From Talinum fruticosum (taxonomy: Eukaryota > Streptophyta > Magnoliopsida > Caryophyllales > Talinaceae), in assembly GCA_021018815.1 (NCBI GenBank), contig JAITYX010000065.1, positions 3,685,590-3,749,589 of the forward strand: DNA of 64,000 nt, read 5' to 3'. Under the pieces are notes generated by a model, which was not told the origin of the DNA, did no database searches, and saw only the letters and a list, made by a program, of their open reading frames with translations. The translations under genes were made by a program, and so were the position numbers. Every line of letters starts with the position of its first letter. Position 1 is the first letter of the stretch. This document shows positions 1 to 11,768 of this stretch, piece after piece.

Positions 1-665
1 TCAAATTGGGTTTAGACAAGCATATACTTTGGCGATTTTGCTTGATGTTCCTTTCAATACTACGGTGGCTTCGTTATTTCTCTATGTTGCCCTCTTTTTG
101 GGTTCGAAGCCAAATACCACTTTGTCTGCCTAGTATTTTGAATGTCTATGATGAAATAATCTATTTATTTGAGACTATTCTTTTCATGACTTTTCTTTGA
201 CTATTGGACGATTTTTGTTGGCTTCGCAGGTTCTTTTCTTTTTGTTATTGAGGTGTTCTTTAGTTTTGAGCCGATTTTTTTAGTTTTGATCATTTGTTTT
301 TGTTTTCTTTGCTAGATTTGGGGTCCATGGCGTACCTTAAGAGGATGGGGCGATATCATTTGGACGCGCAATGACTCTTCCTAGGTTTGGAGTCGTTTGA
401 TTTGTATTTTTATGTTTATTTTTTTTTGTTATCTTGGTGAACTGTACGTATTACTCTTATTTTGTTTACGTTGCTTGTATATATTGGGCGAGAGGAGTCC
501 TAGTTTATACTTGGATATCTAAGGCTCTGCTATAGTCAACCCTTTTAGGGTCCGAATGTTGCTTTGCAAGCTGAAAATGTTTACTTTCTGCATGTTTGTT
601 TATGATTGGGTTTTTGCATGTCACTCTCTCTATAGTTGGAACTGTAGAATGCGAGCGATTTATTT
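1..665. other. T-rich leader upstream of LINE, no gene seen
   Basis: The sequence is T-rich with no supported gene. A short open frame at 6-200 has no recognisable domain. The region could be the 5' UTR or the remnant of a LINE ORF1 lying before the endonuclease frame that opens at 666, but I see no ORF1 zinc-knuckle or RNA-binding motif. Confidence 0.4.
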
Positions 666-1365
666 ATGAAAATTGTTGCGTGGAATGTACAAGGTGCTAA
701 AAAGCATCAAGTTAAACTAGAAGTTATGATTCTCAATCAAAAAGTTAGACTTGATATTCTATTTTTGATCGAAACTATGACTAATGAAGAAAGCACCAAA
801 AAATCATATCCTCCTTGGGGTTCGATCATTTTGATTATGTGTTATGTAACAATCATTGTGGGGGTATGTGGGTTCTCTAGAATAATTGTAATATTTCGGC
901 CAATGTGATTATTAAAGACAAGAGGTTTATTCACCTTTATGTACTTAATAAGAGCATACAAAAAGAATGTATTATTACGGGTATCTATAGCCCAACTCAA
1001 GCTATTGACAAGTCAGTTTTTGGAATCAATTACATGAAATTAATTACCTAATTAATTTACCTTGGTGTATTATCGGAGATTTCAACGAAATGGAATTTTT
1101 GAATGAAAAAGTGGAAGGAGTTAAACTATCTCTCAACAATGTACAACACATGAGGAATTTTCTAACATCCGAGGAGAATCTATTCCTACATTTGGTAGAA
1201 TATTCACCTGGAAAATTTTTTGAAAGGACATCTTATCTATGAAATATTAGATAGAGCTATTATGTGCTCTAATTGGCGAAATATGTACCCCAATTGCTCT
1301 GTCTTTCATGGGCCATTCTTATGTTCGGATCACAGCTACATTCTATTGGATTCTAGCGCTATTAT
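666..1365 (+). pseudogene. LINE ORF2 endonuclease domain (broken)
   Basis: The frame opens with MKIVAWNVQGA at 666, the N-terminal motif of L1 exonuclease-endonuclease-phosphatase domains (W-N-x-x-G), followed by an ET motif near 770. The catalytic GDFNE motif is readable near 1075-1090 in another frame, and a terminal SDH motif (in CSDHSYILL) near 1332-1355. These acidic and histidine residues are those used by the family to nick target DNA. At least two frame changes separate the three motifs, so no complete protein is encoded. Frame breaks near 840 and 1220 are evident. Confidence 0.8.
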
Positions 1366-2007
1366 TCGTCAACATTCTTATTAAAAATTTAGATTTCATA
1401 ATCATTGGCCTAATTACCCGAAAGTCAATAAAATTATTAAACAAGCAATGGAATAGGAACTGCAAGGGACGCTTATGTACAAAGTTGTTAGTAAACTCAA
1501 GAATGTTAAATCTAAGCTTAAGCTATGGGCCTCTAAAGTATGTAGTAACTACTCTCACAAGGTAGAAAGGAATTCGAATCTTTTACAGATTGTGGAAGAT
1601 AGAATCATGTATGACCCTTGTAATCATAAATTATTACATTGGCAAGCTCACTTAATCAAACAAAGGGAGTGACTTCTTTTGTTTAATCGAAATATTGGGG
1701 AAAGTTTTATCGAAAAGAATGGTTCACTAAGGATGAGAGAAACTCTAATTTCTTTCATCGTAGTTGTTATTTTCGGAAGCAAAAACGAATATAGTTAGAA
1801 TTAAATATGAGTGTAGAGGATGGATCCATGATAAAGAGGATATTCAACGGAAATTTGTAACGGAATTTACTCAAAGATTTAAGTCTCAACAGGGTACTAA
1901 CAGAACACGGATGTGCACTAATCTGCCGGTCTAGCTTACCAACGAGGATAACAACCAACTCATCCTTCGATTTCACTTGCTGAGGTCAAGATCATGTTGT
2001 TTTTCAA

Positions 2008-3230
2008 ATGAACCCAGCTAAAGCTCCAAGGCCCGATGGCTTGGGCGCCGGGTTCTTCCAACAACATTGGGATATTATTGAAAATGACATTACTCGTATG
2101 CATTATGGATTTTTTAATGATGAAAAATTATTGGAAGAGGTTAATCACACCTTCATTGCATTAATACCGAAAGTTACAAGCCCTTCACTTCGCGCTTTAG
2201 ACCAATCAGGTTGTGCAATAGTCTTTACAAGATTATTTCGAAAATTCTAGTCAATAGGTTAAGCCCTATTCTATAAAGGATTGTCAACCCCTACCGGAGT
2301 GCCTTCGTGCCTAATAAGGATATCCATGATAATATTCTTTTGACACATGAAGTCATTAACAAATTTGGGAGTATTAAAGGGAAACAAGCTTATATTAGAT
2401 CGAAATTGGATATGGAGAAAGCTTATGATAGAATTGAATGGGATTTTAACTTTTCTTGTCTCAAGGATTTGGGTTTCCATTCGGTTTGGATTAATTGTAT
2501 ACGTGAATGTATTACTTTGTTTACATATTCAATTGTCATCAACGATGAGTCTTGTGGTTTTTTCCGACCATCTAGAGGACTAAGGCAAGGGGACCCTCTC
2601 TCGCCATATTTGTTCATATTGTGTATGGATGTTTGATGTATAGGTTTCATCTTGGTGCCTTGAACCCTAAATTAGGGATTGAGATTAAAATTTGTCCGCA
2701 AGCCTAAAACATCCCTTGCTTGCTCGTTTGCGAGATGATAGCCTTTTATTTTGTAAGTCCAATTTTGAGACATGTCTTAGGCTCCATAATATTCTCAATG
2801 ATTTTTGTAGTCAGGTTGGCTAACTTATTAATTTTCATAAGTCGGCGATTGTTTTTCCAGAAATTCTTCGATCGTCAATAGGAATACGGTTTCTCCTATG
2901 TTTAATATTCCGTACTCGATTCTTTTGGAAAATACCTAGGTTGTATTGTTTTCAAAGGTAGAACCAACAACTCTATTTTTGTGGATCTTTTAACGAGAGC
3001 ATATAGCAAATTACAAAACTGGAAAGCTAATTCACTTTCTAAGGCAGGTAAGGTGGTACTTATACAGTCTAATCTTGAATCCCTACCTACTCATGTGATG
3101 GAGAGTTTTAAACTACCTAAAAGCACGTCTAACAATCTACATAAAATTAATCAAGATTTTTTTAGAAAAATCTCAAGATGCCACTGGGTTACCAATGGTA
3201 GCTTGGGATAAATACCCCAAGAAATTGGGG
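2008..3230 (+). pseudogene. LINE reverse transcriptase domain (broken)
   Basis: RT motifs appear in order. The N-terminal NPAKAPRPDGL block at 2008 normally reads with PGPDG in the family. FRPI follows near 2195, then the A block DMEKAYDRIEW near 2410-2445 and the B block RGLRQGDPLSPYLF near 2573-2615. The C block near 2722-2745, where L1 elements carry FADD, is broken here, with two extra bases in CTG and CAG contexts. The thumb region continues with a strong LINE match at 2981-3211 (LTRAYSKLQNWKANSLSKAG). Between these, stops and frame changes occur. The domain would prime cDNA synthesis at the nicked target, but it is not functional as read. Confidence 0.88.
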
Positions 3231-3764
3231 GATTTTAACCAAGCGTTTCTTTGTAAACTTATTTGGAAATACCTATATAGAGAAAATAATTTCGGGGGTC
3301 AGTTATGAAAACTAAGTATCCTCTATTGGAGGACTTTTTCTTAAGGAAAATAAAAACTTCGATTCTTGGGCTTGGAAATGTTTGCTTAGAGAACATAATT
3401 TTTTAGAAGGGGCTTAAGATGGAAAATAGGCAATGGCAAAAATATGAAATTCTTACATGATTTTTGGTGTGGTGATTTTAAGTTATTGAATTATTATGAC
3501 AAGTAATGTTCCGAATATTCCCTCCTTGAATGATACAGACCAGTGAATTTATAACCCCGGTAAAGAGGGGATCTCGATACGTTTTAATTCTTTTCTACCG
3601 ATCGATGTTTGTCATGTTATTCAGACTATCCCTCTCTCTTTTCATGACATTGAGGATTTTGTTTGTTGCGGTTTGTCTACCAAGTGGAAATTTTACTACT
3701 AAGTCTGCCACTTGGAAGGCCCATAATATTCCCACTAATTCACCATCGTCAGATTTTTCATCAA

Positions 3765-3950
3765 TTTGATGCCTAAGTTGAAAATATTTATGTGGCAAAT
3801 TGGTCACAATGCTTTATCAACAAGACATAACCTAGCTAAAAGAAGTTTGAATATTGATACTATTTGTCCGCTTTGTCAAGACCATTGTGAGTCAATTGAA
3901 CATCTTTTCTCACAATGCACTTGTGTCATGGATACCTAGGACACAGACTT
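3765..3950 (+). pseudogene. LINE zf-RVT domain
   Basis: The translation from 3768 contains a pattern typical of the zinc-binding reverse transcriptase domain (zf-RVT) downstream of plant L1 RTs: KIFMWQIGHNALSTRHNL, then ICPLCQ and ESIEHLFSQC. The Cys-x2-Cys and His/Cys pair are visible. Segments just upstream (3380-3490) still read as the RWKIGNGKNMKFLHDFW linker common before this domain. The frame closes at a stop near 3960. Confidence 0.75.
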
Positions 3951-4272
3951 TTCGGCATAAGTGACTAGAGGTGTATGTAAGCCAATTGTAGAATCCCTCT
4001 CGAATCATATTATCTATACATTTAGAAGGCTGAGAAAACCATCTCGGATGATCTATTTGATTCATTTGTTATGGGGTCTTTGCAAGAGCAGAAATGATAA
4101 AGTCTTCAACAATAGATCTTTCAATTCAATTGCCACAATCCTTCGAACCAAATCATCTTCGGCTGAATGGCGATCTAGGAGTAGACTGGATCAACATTTC
4201 AACCCATCCTCACATTCCCCCTCACTACGTGCCAATAGTTCTAGCCATCTAATTTGTTGACACAAACCACCT

Positions 4273-4655
4273 GGATGATTTATCAAAGTCAACTTCGACG
4301 GTTCAAGGTCTTCTTCATCGGTGGCGGGAGGCTTCGTCATCGAAGTTGAGATGACAGGTTTCCGCAAGTTGGAGCAACAAATTTCGGTCATCCTCAATTC
4401 TTTGAGCAGAGGGTACTGCCATGAGAAATAGTGTCAAAGCAGCAGTTCAAGTGGGGTTTCGTTCTATTATTTTAGAAGGAGATCATTAAAGTAATTAAAG
4501 GAGAAATCTCCTTGGAAAATCCAGATGCTGATTCAAGACACTTATTATTTCCTTCGGAGGTGCAACCAAGTTTTATTCATCACACATTTAGAGAAAGGAA
4601 TCGGGTTGTTGATCGGGAGGCCAGTTTGGTCATTGTATTTATTCTACTTTAGTAT
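4273..4655 (+). pseudogene. LINE RNase H-like domain (decayed)
   Basis: A frame beginning near 4279 reads KVNFDGSRSSSSVAGGFVI, the opening strand and first catalytic Asp of plant LINE RNase H (RVT_3) domains. Downstream pieces (LIRRCN-like, then ERNRVVDREASL near 4598-4625) fit the C-terminal part, where RNRVAD is typical. Several stops and shifts interrupt it. Confidence 0.6.
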
Positions 4656-4758
4656 GGTTTTCTATCCCCTCTTCTTCTTTTCTCTCCATTTTAATGAAAC
4701 ATAACTTAGATAAAACTCTTGCGAGAAGGGCTACCTACTAGTTGTTGTACTTATCCAT

Positions 4759-4790
4759 TCAATAAAAAAATAAAAAAAAACAACAACAAC

Positions 4791-4853
<63 letters not shown>
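4759..4853 (+). repeat. LINE A-rich tail grading into (AAT)n microsatellite
   Basis: An A-rich segment (4759-4780) is followed by a few CAA units and then about 21 perfect AAT units (4791-4853). Position and composition fit a LINE 3' tail that expanded as a microsatellite. It marks the right end of the LINE. Confidence 0.9.
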
Positions 4854-4855
<2 letters not shown>

Positions 4856-5717
4856 TTATCACCATCATTGTCAAATATAACATTATGATTAGTTTATATA
4901 ACCGTCAAAACTAAACACCAGATGAATTTGCCCATGGCTTAAGCCTAGAGAGTAGCAGGCAGTACTTTTCTTGAATGAAATCAATCATTTCATACAGGAG
5001 AAAAAGGTTATAAATTCCTTCTTAAAATTCACGTACACCCTTTTTTCCTTTTCTTGTTTGAACACACCGTTTTTTCACAGAAAACACGAAACATATATAA
5101 GAATATGGACAACTTTTTTCATTATTATGTCCAATTACTTTATACTATAAAACGAAAGCAAATCGCTAAATTATATATAATCCCACTACTTATCATGACT
5201 AATGTCCCAGTTCATAAAAACCTGCTTCTGTTGTTATTATTAAAACGATATAACTAATGTTTGATTTTAATCTTCAAGAAAATTTGGGACTAAGAGAGGC
5301 AATTCTAATGCTTTAATGTGAATGTCCTCCTCTAAATTAAAGATAAATATGCTTTTACAAATTTAGGATTTTGAAATTGTTTCACACATAAAAAGTTAAT
5401 GTTGTTTAAAGAATACAAGTAAAAAAAAAAATTTTTGATATATGCCTCCAAGGAAATAAATCTAAAAATTGTATTTTTTAAATCAAAATGAATTTGATAA
5501 GATGTATATGCTATTATGTCATATTATACACGCTTGTTCATTTGGGGTTTTAAAAATTAGTTGTTAAGCTGTTAGGAGTTGTTATAGGTCGTTATGGAGG
5601 TTTTACGAGTTGTTACGATTAATTGTTAGCTGCTATGAGTCGTAACGATCATTTGTCAATTTTTTAAGATATCATCGGTGATATTACTTATTGTATATTT
5701 CACAATAACGAATATTA
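4854..5717. other. AT-rich spacer between LINE and Sirevirus cluster
   Basis: There is no recognisable gene or domain. The sequence is AT-rich with scattered short open frames and looks like ordinary diverged intergenic DNA. Confidence 0.5.
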
Positions 5718-6700
5718 TGAAGATTTAGGTGTAACTCACGCTCTCTATAGTTTTGAATTCAAGTCATTCTCAAATCTTAAGAAGCTTATCTTTAAGTTTT
5801 CATATCTATCCGACCTACTCGAAACCATCTCTTGAGTGAAAAGCTTTTCTTTGGGTTTCTCACCCACTCGGATGCAACTCGGACAGGTTGTCTTGCCTAA
5901 ATAATTTCATATGCATAACTTATTCCGAACTCTCACTCATTGCAAATATCGAAAAGGAATTACTCGCTTTAATTCATTTTTTTAAGTCGATTTATTAACC
6001 GAAATTATTTATTTAGCAAACTTGATGCATTGCGTCTATACAATTTTAATTGCTCATTCATCTAAAAGAAAGATATAAAATGGAATTAGAACCTATTGAA
6101 TATTGGACTTAAAAATTCCATTTATTCAGAGTTAAGGATATTTAAGTGCTTAATTATTTGAATTAATTTTTATCTTTGCCTAATATTGGAACAAACTATT
6201 TTTATACTTTGAGTACCATTTTAATTTACTTTTACAGAGTTGATTAAAGTGATTTAATCTCATTTTGAAAAGTAAAAGCAACCAGCTTCTAACCATTAAA
6301 CACAAGCGAGATAGGAAAGTCACTGTTTCAAGATAGGCTCACACACCATGTCAAGGTTGTTTGTTTCCATTTTCGGTAAACTTCAACTTTGAGTCTAACG
6401 GTTTTTCCACCCCAGATTTCAGTCACAACTAGTGGGTTGGACCAACTTTTGAGCTAAGAACCGAAGCACGGCGTTCATACCTACAATCTGTTCTTTTTCG
6501 AGGGATGCAAACTATCCGTTAGAACAACTAGTGAAGCTTCCCGATCCGGAATCGAGTCCCAACGACTACCTTTCCTACCGATTATAAATAGAAGCCATCC
6601 TACAAGATCGAAGAGATTGCTGGAACTAAACAAAAATCTTACTCTCTCAATCTTTCCTAGCTTTCAACTCTATACTTAAGTTATCTCAATATCTTAGTTG
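5718..6700 (+). repeat. SIRE-B 5' LTR, left part
   Basis: The LTR begins TGAAGATTTAGG, matching the TGAAGACTCGG start of the younger Sirevirus LTRs. It ends at the SIRE-A insertion point, where the last five bases AGTTG are the target-site duplication. The interval 5995-6290 is repeated at 20178-20466. Confidence 0.8.
6583..6590 (+). promoter_or_regulatory. SIRE-B LTR TATA box
   Basis: TATAAATA followed by GAAGCC sits at the same relative place as the TATA box of SIRE-A and SIRE-2 LTRs, and marks the likely U3/R promoter of the old element. SIRE-A inserted about 110 bp downstream. Confidence 0.65.
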
Positions 6701-8298
6701 TGAAGACTCGGACACTCGCTCAATACTTTTCCGAGTTGTATAAAAGGAATCAGGTATAACAATCTCGTACTTATAGAGTTTTGATTCCAAGGCATTCTCT
6801 CGTTTGCTAGAAACTTTTCCGAGTGATACGGTATCTTATCTAAGTGATACGGCTTTTACTTCGTATATTTCTTGCTTATCCTTGAGTGACTCGGAAAATT
6901 GATATGCATATCTCACTCAATTCCGAGTCCCTCATCACTCGGATTTATCGCGTATTGCATAGACCAAGTATTTCATCTTTCCTCACTTAGATCCGACTTC
7001 GGTTATTAGCCGTATTCCGATATAGTCAGTACTTCTAGTATGTTTCTTGCTTAGTCTATATCAAGCTATTTCACTCCGATATTCTTTATCGAACTTGATT
7101 CTTCGCTTAGACTAAGTCGGATGGAATTCCGAGTTTCATGGATATTGAACTCGTAAAATTCCATTCCTCTTCCGACTCGGATAATTAGTTGTTTAATTGT
7201 CATAATTATTTTATTATCTCGTGTCTAACCTTGGACCAAAGTATTTTATACTTTCAGAACCAAAATTGATTTACTTTTGTAGGTTATTCAAACGAGGATA
7301 CACCTTTTTCAAACCACAAAAGTAACCTAGCTTTAAAACGTCAAATCACCAGCAGACATGGCTTTTCACCTTCTCTCGCTCCAGTCCCGTAAGATTGTGT
7401 CGAGCTATCTCGTTTCCAAATATGGAAAACTCGGAACACTAAGCTTAACGGTGGTTTCCACCTTATCTTTCAAGACACCACCAGTGGTTTTGCGACTTCC
7501 AAGAGAGTTAAACCGTTGTCCAACGTTCACATTACAACGGATACTTTCGTAGTGACTCGTAACACTTCGTCAACGCTCATAAAGGACTCTCGGTCAGCAG
7601 ATGAAGATAACGGCTACTCTGCCCGGTTATCAATAAATAGAAGCCACCTCACAAGACTTGAAGATTGCCGAACATATTGTTAATACACATACTTGCTCAA
7701 AGTCCGTGTACACATTCTCAATCTTCTACTTACAACTCCTACTATGTAATTCATTATTTTCCGAGTTGTAAGGTCTTGTACTTAGTTACAAACATTTTCT
7801 TACTTTCTCTGTAAGGTCCCTTGACTAAGCTGTAAGGGTTAATTTAGCTTAGTTGCCCTAGCTGTAAGGGTTATCTCGGTAGGAAGTACTAGATCGGATA
7901 AGGGAATTTCGAGTCTAGGACAACTTGTATAGAGTTGTCTAAGGGAGCAACTCGGGTTCGGTCAGTTCACGGTATTTTGTGGACTCAAAATAGTGGATTT
8001 GACTTCGTGTTTGGACTAGCACGGTCCGTGGTTTTCTCGCCCCAGGAGGGTTTCCACGTAACTTTTAAATGTTATCTTTCCGAGTTCATTCTAGACTCGG
8101 ACAGTCATATTACTCCTGCTTGACTTGCTTATTTATTCGTGATAGCATTTCGAGTCCAAGCTTTTCCGACCCTCATGTTTGACTCAGAACCCGTCTCTGT
8201 CTCTTCATTAACAAAAGAGCTAACGTTTCCACGAAAAACTTCCATCACCCTATTCACCCCCTCTAGGGTGACTCGGACTCTCCCCGAGCAAACCTTCA
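6701..8298 (+). repeat. SIRE-A 5' LTR
   Basis: The LTR starts TGAAGACTCGG and ends AACCTTCA. It matches 15930-17527 throughout with scattered substitutions and small indels. It is unusually rich in ACTCGG/CCGAGT and TCGAG-type words. The TATA region at about 7629-7640 reads CAATAAATAG, where the 3' LTR has CTATAAATAG, so the box here is altered by one or two bases. Confidence 0.95.
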
Positions 8299-8300
8299 AT

Positions 8301-8312
8301 TGGTATCGAGCC
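8301..8312 (+). promoter_or_regulatory. SIRE-A primer-binding site (initiator tRNA-Met type)
   Basis: Two bases after the 5' LTR the sequence reads TGGTATCGAGCC. Plant Copia sites complementary to the 3' end of initiator tRNA-Met read TGGTATCAGAGC; this copy differs by loss of an A in the CAG. The equivalent SIRE-2 site reads TGGTATCAAAGCC. Confidence 0.85.
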
Positions 8313-8356
8313 TAGCCTTTCGAAAGGATCTACCAATCCAAAGGTCTAAAGATCAA

Positions 8357-9480
8357 ATGGCTCGGAACACCGGAAAGTTCGACGAAGGAAGATCTTCCAA
8401 CAGGCCACCAAAATTCAAAGGATCAAACTTCGGGCACTCGGAAGAAACTCATGGAATGTTTCCTCATGGATCATGATGAAGATGTATGGGAAATCATACA
8501 ACAAGGAAACTACATTCCAATGAAGACAGAGGAATTAGGAATCATTCCCAAGACAAAAGCCGAATTCACTCCAGGTGAAGCGAGAAGTTCAGGGAGAACT
8601 TCAAGGCAATGAACATTCTGATGTGCGCCATTAGCTCGAAGAATACAACCGAGTGTCCGCTCGTGATTCAAGCAAAAGAAGTATGGGACACCCTTGTCAA
8701 CACTTACGAAGGCACAAGCCAGGTCGGACAAACGAAGATAAGTCAGTATCTTCACAAATATGAGCTTTTCAAGATGGAGCCATAAGAGAACATCACTCGG
8801 ATGTTCATTCGATTTACCGAGATTACCAACAATCTCAAATCACTAGGTAAGAAGATTTCCCACGAGGAAATGTGCGGAAAGATACTCGAAGTCTACCCAA
8901 GAAAAGATGGGGTCCCAAAGTGACTGCCATAGAGGAGGCTCGTAACCTCTCACTCTTAAAGCCGGATGAACTCATCGGGAAGCTTCTCACTCACGAAATC
9001 CATCTAGAAGAGGAGGATGCCGAGGGCAGTACCAAAAGGAACATTGCACTTAAAGCCTCGTAATCCAAAGAAGCAAATCCGAGCTCCTCCGACTCAGAAG
9101 ATGATCCCATGGCACTTATTGCAAGAGGCTTCAAGAGAATAATGAAGCACAAAAGATAGGATAAACGACCAAAGGAAGAATTCTACAAGAAAGACAAGAG
9201 GGACAGAAAAGGTAAGTATTCCTCACCCTCAAAGTTATCTTTATCTAAGAATTCTGGATGTTTTGAGTGTGGCAAGCAAAGACCACATAGTCAAGGACTC
9301 GTCCAAAAAGGAAAAGGGACAGAAAGAAGAAGAAGGTCATGATGGCAACATGGAGCGATGAGGACTCATCGAAGATGACGAGGACTCGGATGACTCGAAG
9401 TGTCCGATGGCAATCTCGACTCGAAGCCGAAAGAGAGTCGGACTCGGACTCGAACAATGAGGAAACTAATCCTTAAGAGG
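8357..9480 (+). pseudogene. SIRE-A gag (broken)
   Basis: The frame opens at ATG 8357 (MARNTGKFDEGRSS) and soon shifts. Homology to the SIRE-2 and SIRE-B gag continues in changing frames: a UBN2-type core (8550-8850) and the helical segment 8872-9063 (ending ALKAS). A basic region follows near 9110-9200, then a CFECG zinc-knuckle start near 9255. The knuckle is disrupted by extra bases, one converting the final Cys context at 9298-9301. Gag would form the virus-like particle and bind RNA. In SIRE-B the CCHC knuckle is intact. Confidence 0.85.
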
Positions 9481-10490
9481 TAATTGATTATTTCCTCAAA
9501 TTCTCTAAAGTCGATTTAGCTAAGTACATTTTTACTTTGGAAGAAAAGTCCAATTCCGATTCTACTCAATTCAAAGAACAACTTGAGTCAATTTCTTCGA
9601 AGCACGTTTTTGAAAAATGAATTGGAAAACCGAGACTCACGCTCAAAGAACTCAAGACTAGTGCTCAAACTAATGAGACCGAGTCCGAGCTACTCAGGAA
9701 AGAAAATGAGCAACTAAAAAGGAAGCTCACCGAGTCTCAAGATCCGGTTTTAAAGTTTACGCAAGGTCGAAGAACCTTGACATGCTCTTAGGATCACAAT
9801 GTGTCTCTTTTCGAAAAGAAGGTCTTGGTTTCAACAAAGAGGAAGAATCCAATTCCTACTCGTAATTGTTCAAAAGGATTCCGTAACCGTAAAGTTCGAG
9901 AAAGCCGAGCACGGTCCCATTCACGTAAATGAAGGGAGGACTAAGCCCAGAATTGTCTACAAAAAGAAACCATTTTCTCCTGTTTTAAAAGGAAAGGTTT
10001 TTAAAACGAAAGAGACACAGACTCGGCTCTCCGAGAGGAAGACTCAAAATCAGACAAAACCCAAAGTTGTTCAAATCCGGGTTCCGAAACACCTTCTTCC
10101 TCGAAAAGGACCACAGTAAGGAATGTTACTGGGTTCGTTAGAGGAAGTGAGAAGAGTTAGATTCTCTCAACTTTGTGATAAAGGTCACATTTGGAGATGA
10201 TAGCAAAGGCAAGATAGTTGGAATTGGCAAGATTGGAAAAGGAAGCAATCTGGTCATTGCAGTCTACCTTTTCAAAGGATTAAAGTATAATCTGCTCAAG
10301 CATCTCTCAACTTTGTGATAAAGGTCAAGAGGTAAGATTCACTCATACCAATTGCTACATTTCGATGTCTCTACCAAAGAGATCAAGCTTTCAGGTAAGA
10401 GATCGGGTAATACCTATACCATTCCTCTTTCGACCCAAGTCATAATTTATCTTGCTTAAAAGCATCTCTTCATGATGATTCTTGGACATG
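9480..10490 (+). pseudogene. SIRE-A gag-pol linker and protease region (rearranged)
   Basis: A charged, coiled-coil-like linker (9480-9780) and a Lys/Arg-rich stretch (9799-10119) correspond to those in SIRE-2 and SIRE-B. The protease active-site segment seen in SIRE-2 (SGCSRHMSGD) is absent: about 130 bp between about 10160 and 10188 is replaced by a 25-bp copy of sequence found again at 10303-10327. Downstream of the lost part, the conserved GDDSKGKIVGIGKIGKGSN stretch is still legible near 10194-10247. Confidence 0.75.
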
Positions 10491-11360
10491 GCATCGTAGA
10501 TTAGGCCATATTAGCATGCATACTATCAAAAAGTTGGCATCTCATGGTCCGGTTAGGGTTTTACCTAACTGTGTTTTTGAGAAAGACAAAGTTTGTGAAG
10601 CATCCACCGGAGCGAAACAAGTCGGATCTTCATTCAAATCTCTCGAAGACAGTTTCCACATCCAAAGTACTTGAGCTACTTCATATGGATTTATGTGGTG
10701 AAATCCTCGTGAAGAGTCTTGGAGGTAAATCTTACATATTTGTTATTATTGATGATTATTCACGATTTACCTGGGTGTGTTTTCTTAAACACAAAAATGA
10801 AGCTTTCAAGGAGTTCAGCAAGCTCGTAGAAAAATCCAAGTTGAGTCTCGGACTCGGATCCGGAGGATTCAAACCGACCATGGAAGGGAGTTCGACTACT
10901 CGGAATTCTCGAGTATTGTGACAAAAACGGAATCTCTCACAACTTCTCAAGCACCCGAACTCCTCAACACAATGGAGTAGTAGAGAGAAAGAACAGAACC
11001 CTTGAAGAAATAGCAAGGACGATGATGATTGAGCACAACTTGCCTTACTACTTCGGGCGAGGCAGTCAACACAGCCAACTATACTTTGAATAGATGCCTC
11101 ATCGGACCCATTCTCGAAGAAAACACCTTATGAGCTCTACAAAGGGAAGAAGCCAAATATTTCCTATTTCGGACCTTTTGGATGTAAGTGCTACGTTCAC
11201 AACAATGGTAAGGATCACCTGACCAAGTTTGATGCTACGTCGGATGAAGGTATTTTTCTAGGTTACTCTTCTCACAACAAAGCTTATCGTATTTTCAATA
11301 AGAGAACTAACAAAGTGGAAGAGAGTATCCACGTTGTGTTTGATGAGCTTGAATAGGAGA
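10470..11360 (+). pseudogene. SIRE-A integrase (broken)
   Basis: The GAG-pre-integrase zinc-finger region WHRRLGHISMHTIKKL is readable at about 10490-10535, with its Cys pair near 10593-10605. The catalytic core starts at ELLHMDLCGE (near 10670) and continues FVIIDDYSRFTWVCFLKHKNEAF. The second Asp (QTDHG) is near 10870 in another frame, and NGVVERKNRTLEEIART near 10970-11020 contains the catalytic Glu. The C-terminal region (FGCKCYVHNNGKDH, FLGYSSHNKAYRIFNKRTNKVEES) runs to about 11345. Several single-base shifts split the ORF. The enzyme would insert the cDNA and make the 5-bp duplication. Confidence 0.9.
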
Positions 11361-11768
11361 AACCAGGTGAGTCTTCATACTCGAATTGAAGCTCAGTAGA
11401 GATGATGACGAAGCCGAGCCTACCAAGACTCGACTCGAATCCGCTCGGAATGAAGTCACTCGTAACGAGGTTACTCGTAATGAGGAAACTCAAAGGCTCG
11501 CTCGTAACGAACAAGTCAATGAAGAAGATCACTCAAAACAAGCTTCGTAGATCAGGCAGCTCAGCTCACAAACCTTGTGAATCGGAGAACCGGTAAAGCG
11601 TTCAAGTTTACTTCTAGTCATCCCCTAGAGAACATAATTTCGATATCAATAGTGGGGTAAGAACTCGTTCCTCTCTTCATAATCTATGTGCATTCACTGC
11701 ATTCATTTCATTAACTCGAACCCGTAAATGCACTAGACGCCCTTAATGAACCTGAATGGGTAGAGGCC
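11360..11768 (+). pseudogene. SIRE-A integrase-RT linker
   Basis: This is a low-conservation acidic linker rich in Thr-Arg-Asn-Glu repeats (about 11430-11510) between integrase and RT; SIRE-2 has the matching stretch at 42830-43000. The repeats show CGTAA where SIRE-2 has CGGAA. No separate function is recognised. Confidence 0.6.

Larger units (their letters stand above)
666..4853 (+). mobile_element. Degenerate L1-type LINE (non-LTR retrotransposon), plus strand
   Basis: Domains occur in the canonical order of a plant L1-like ORF2: apurinic endonuclease, reverse transcriptase, zf-RVT, then an RNase H-like domain, ending in an A-rich stretch and an AAT microsatellite that serve as the LINE tail. 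Numerous frameshifts and stops split the ORF, so the copy is dead as read. The 5' end and target-site duplication were not found; 666 is only the start of the first recognisable coding frame. No LTRs flank it. The downstream RNase H (DUF4283/RVT_3-type architecture) is typical of plant L1 clades. Confidence 0.85.
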
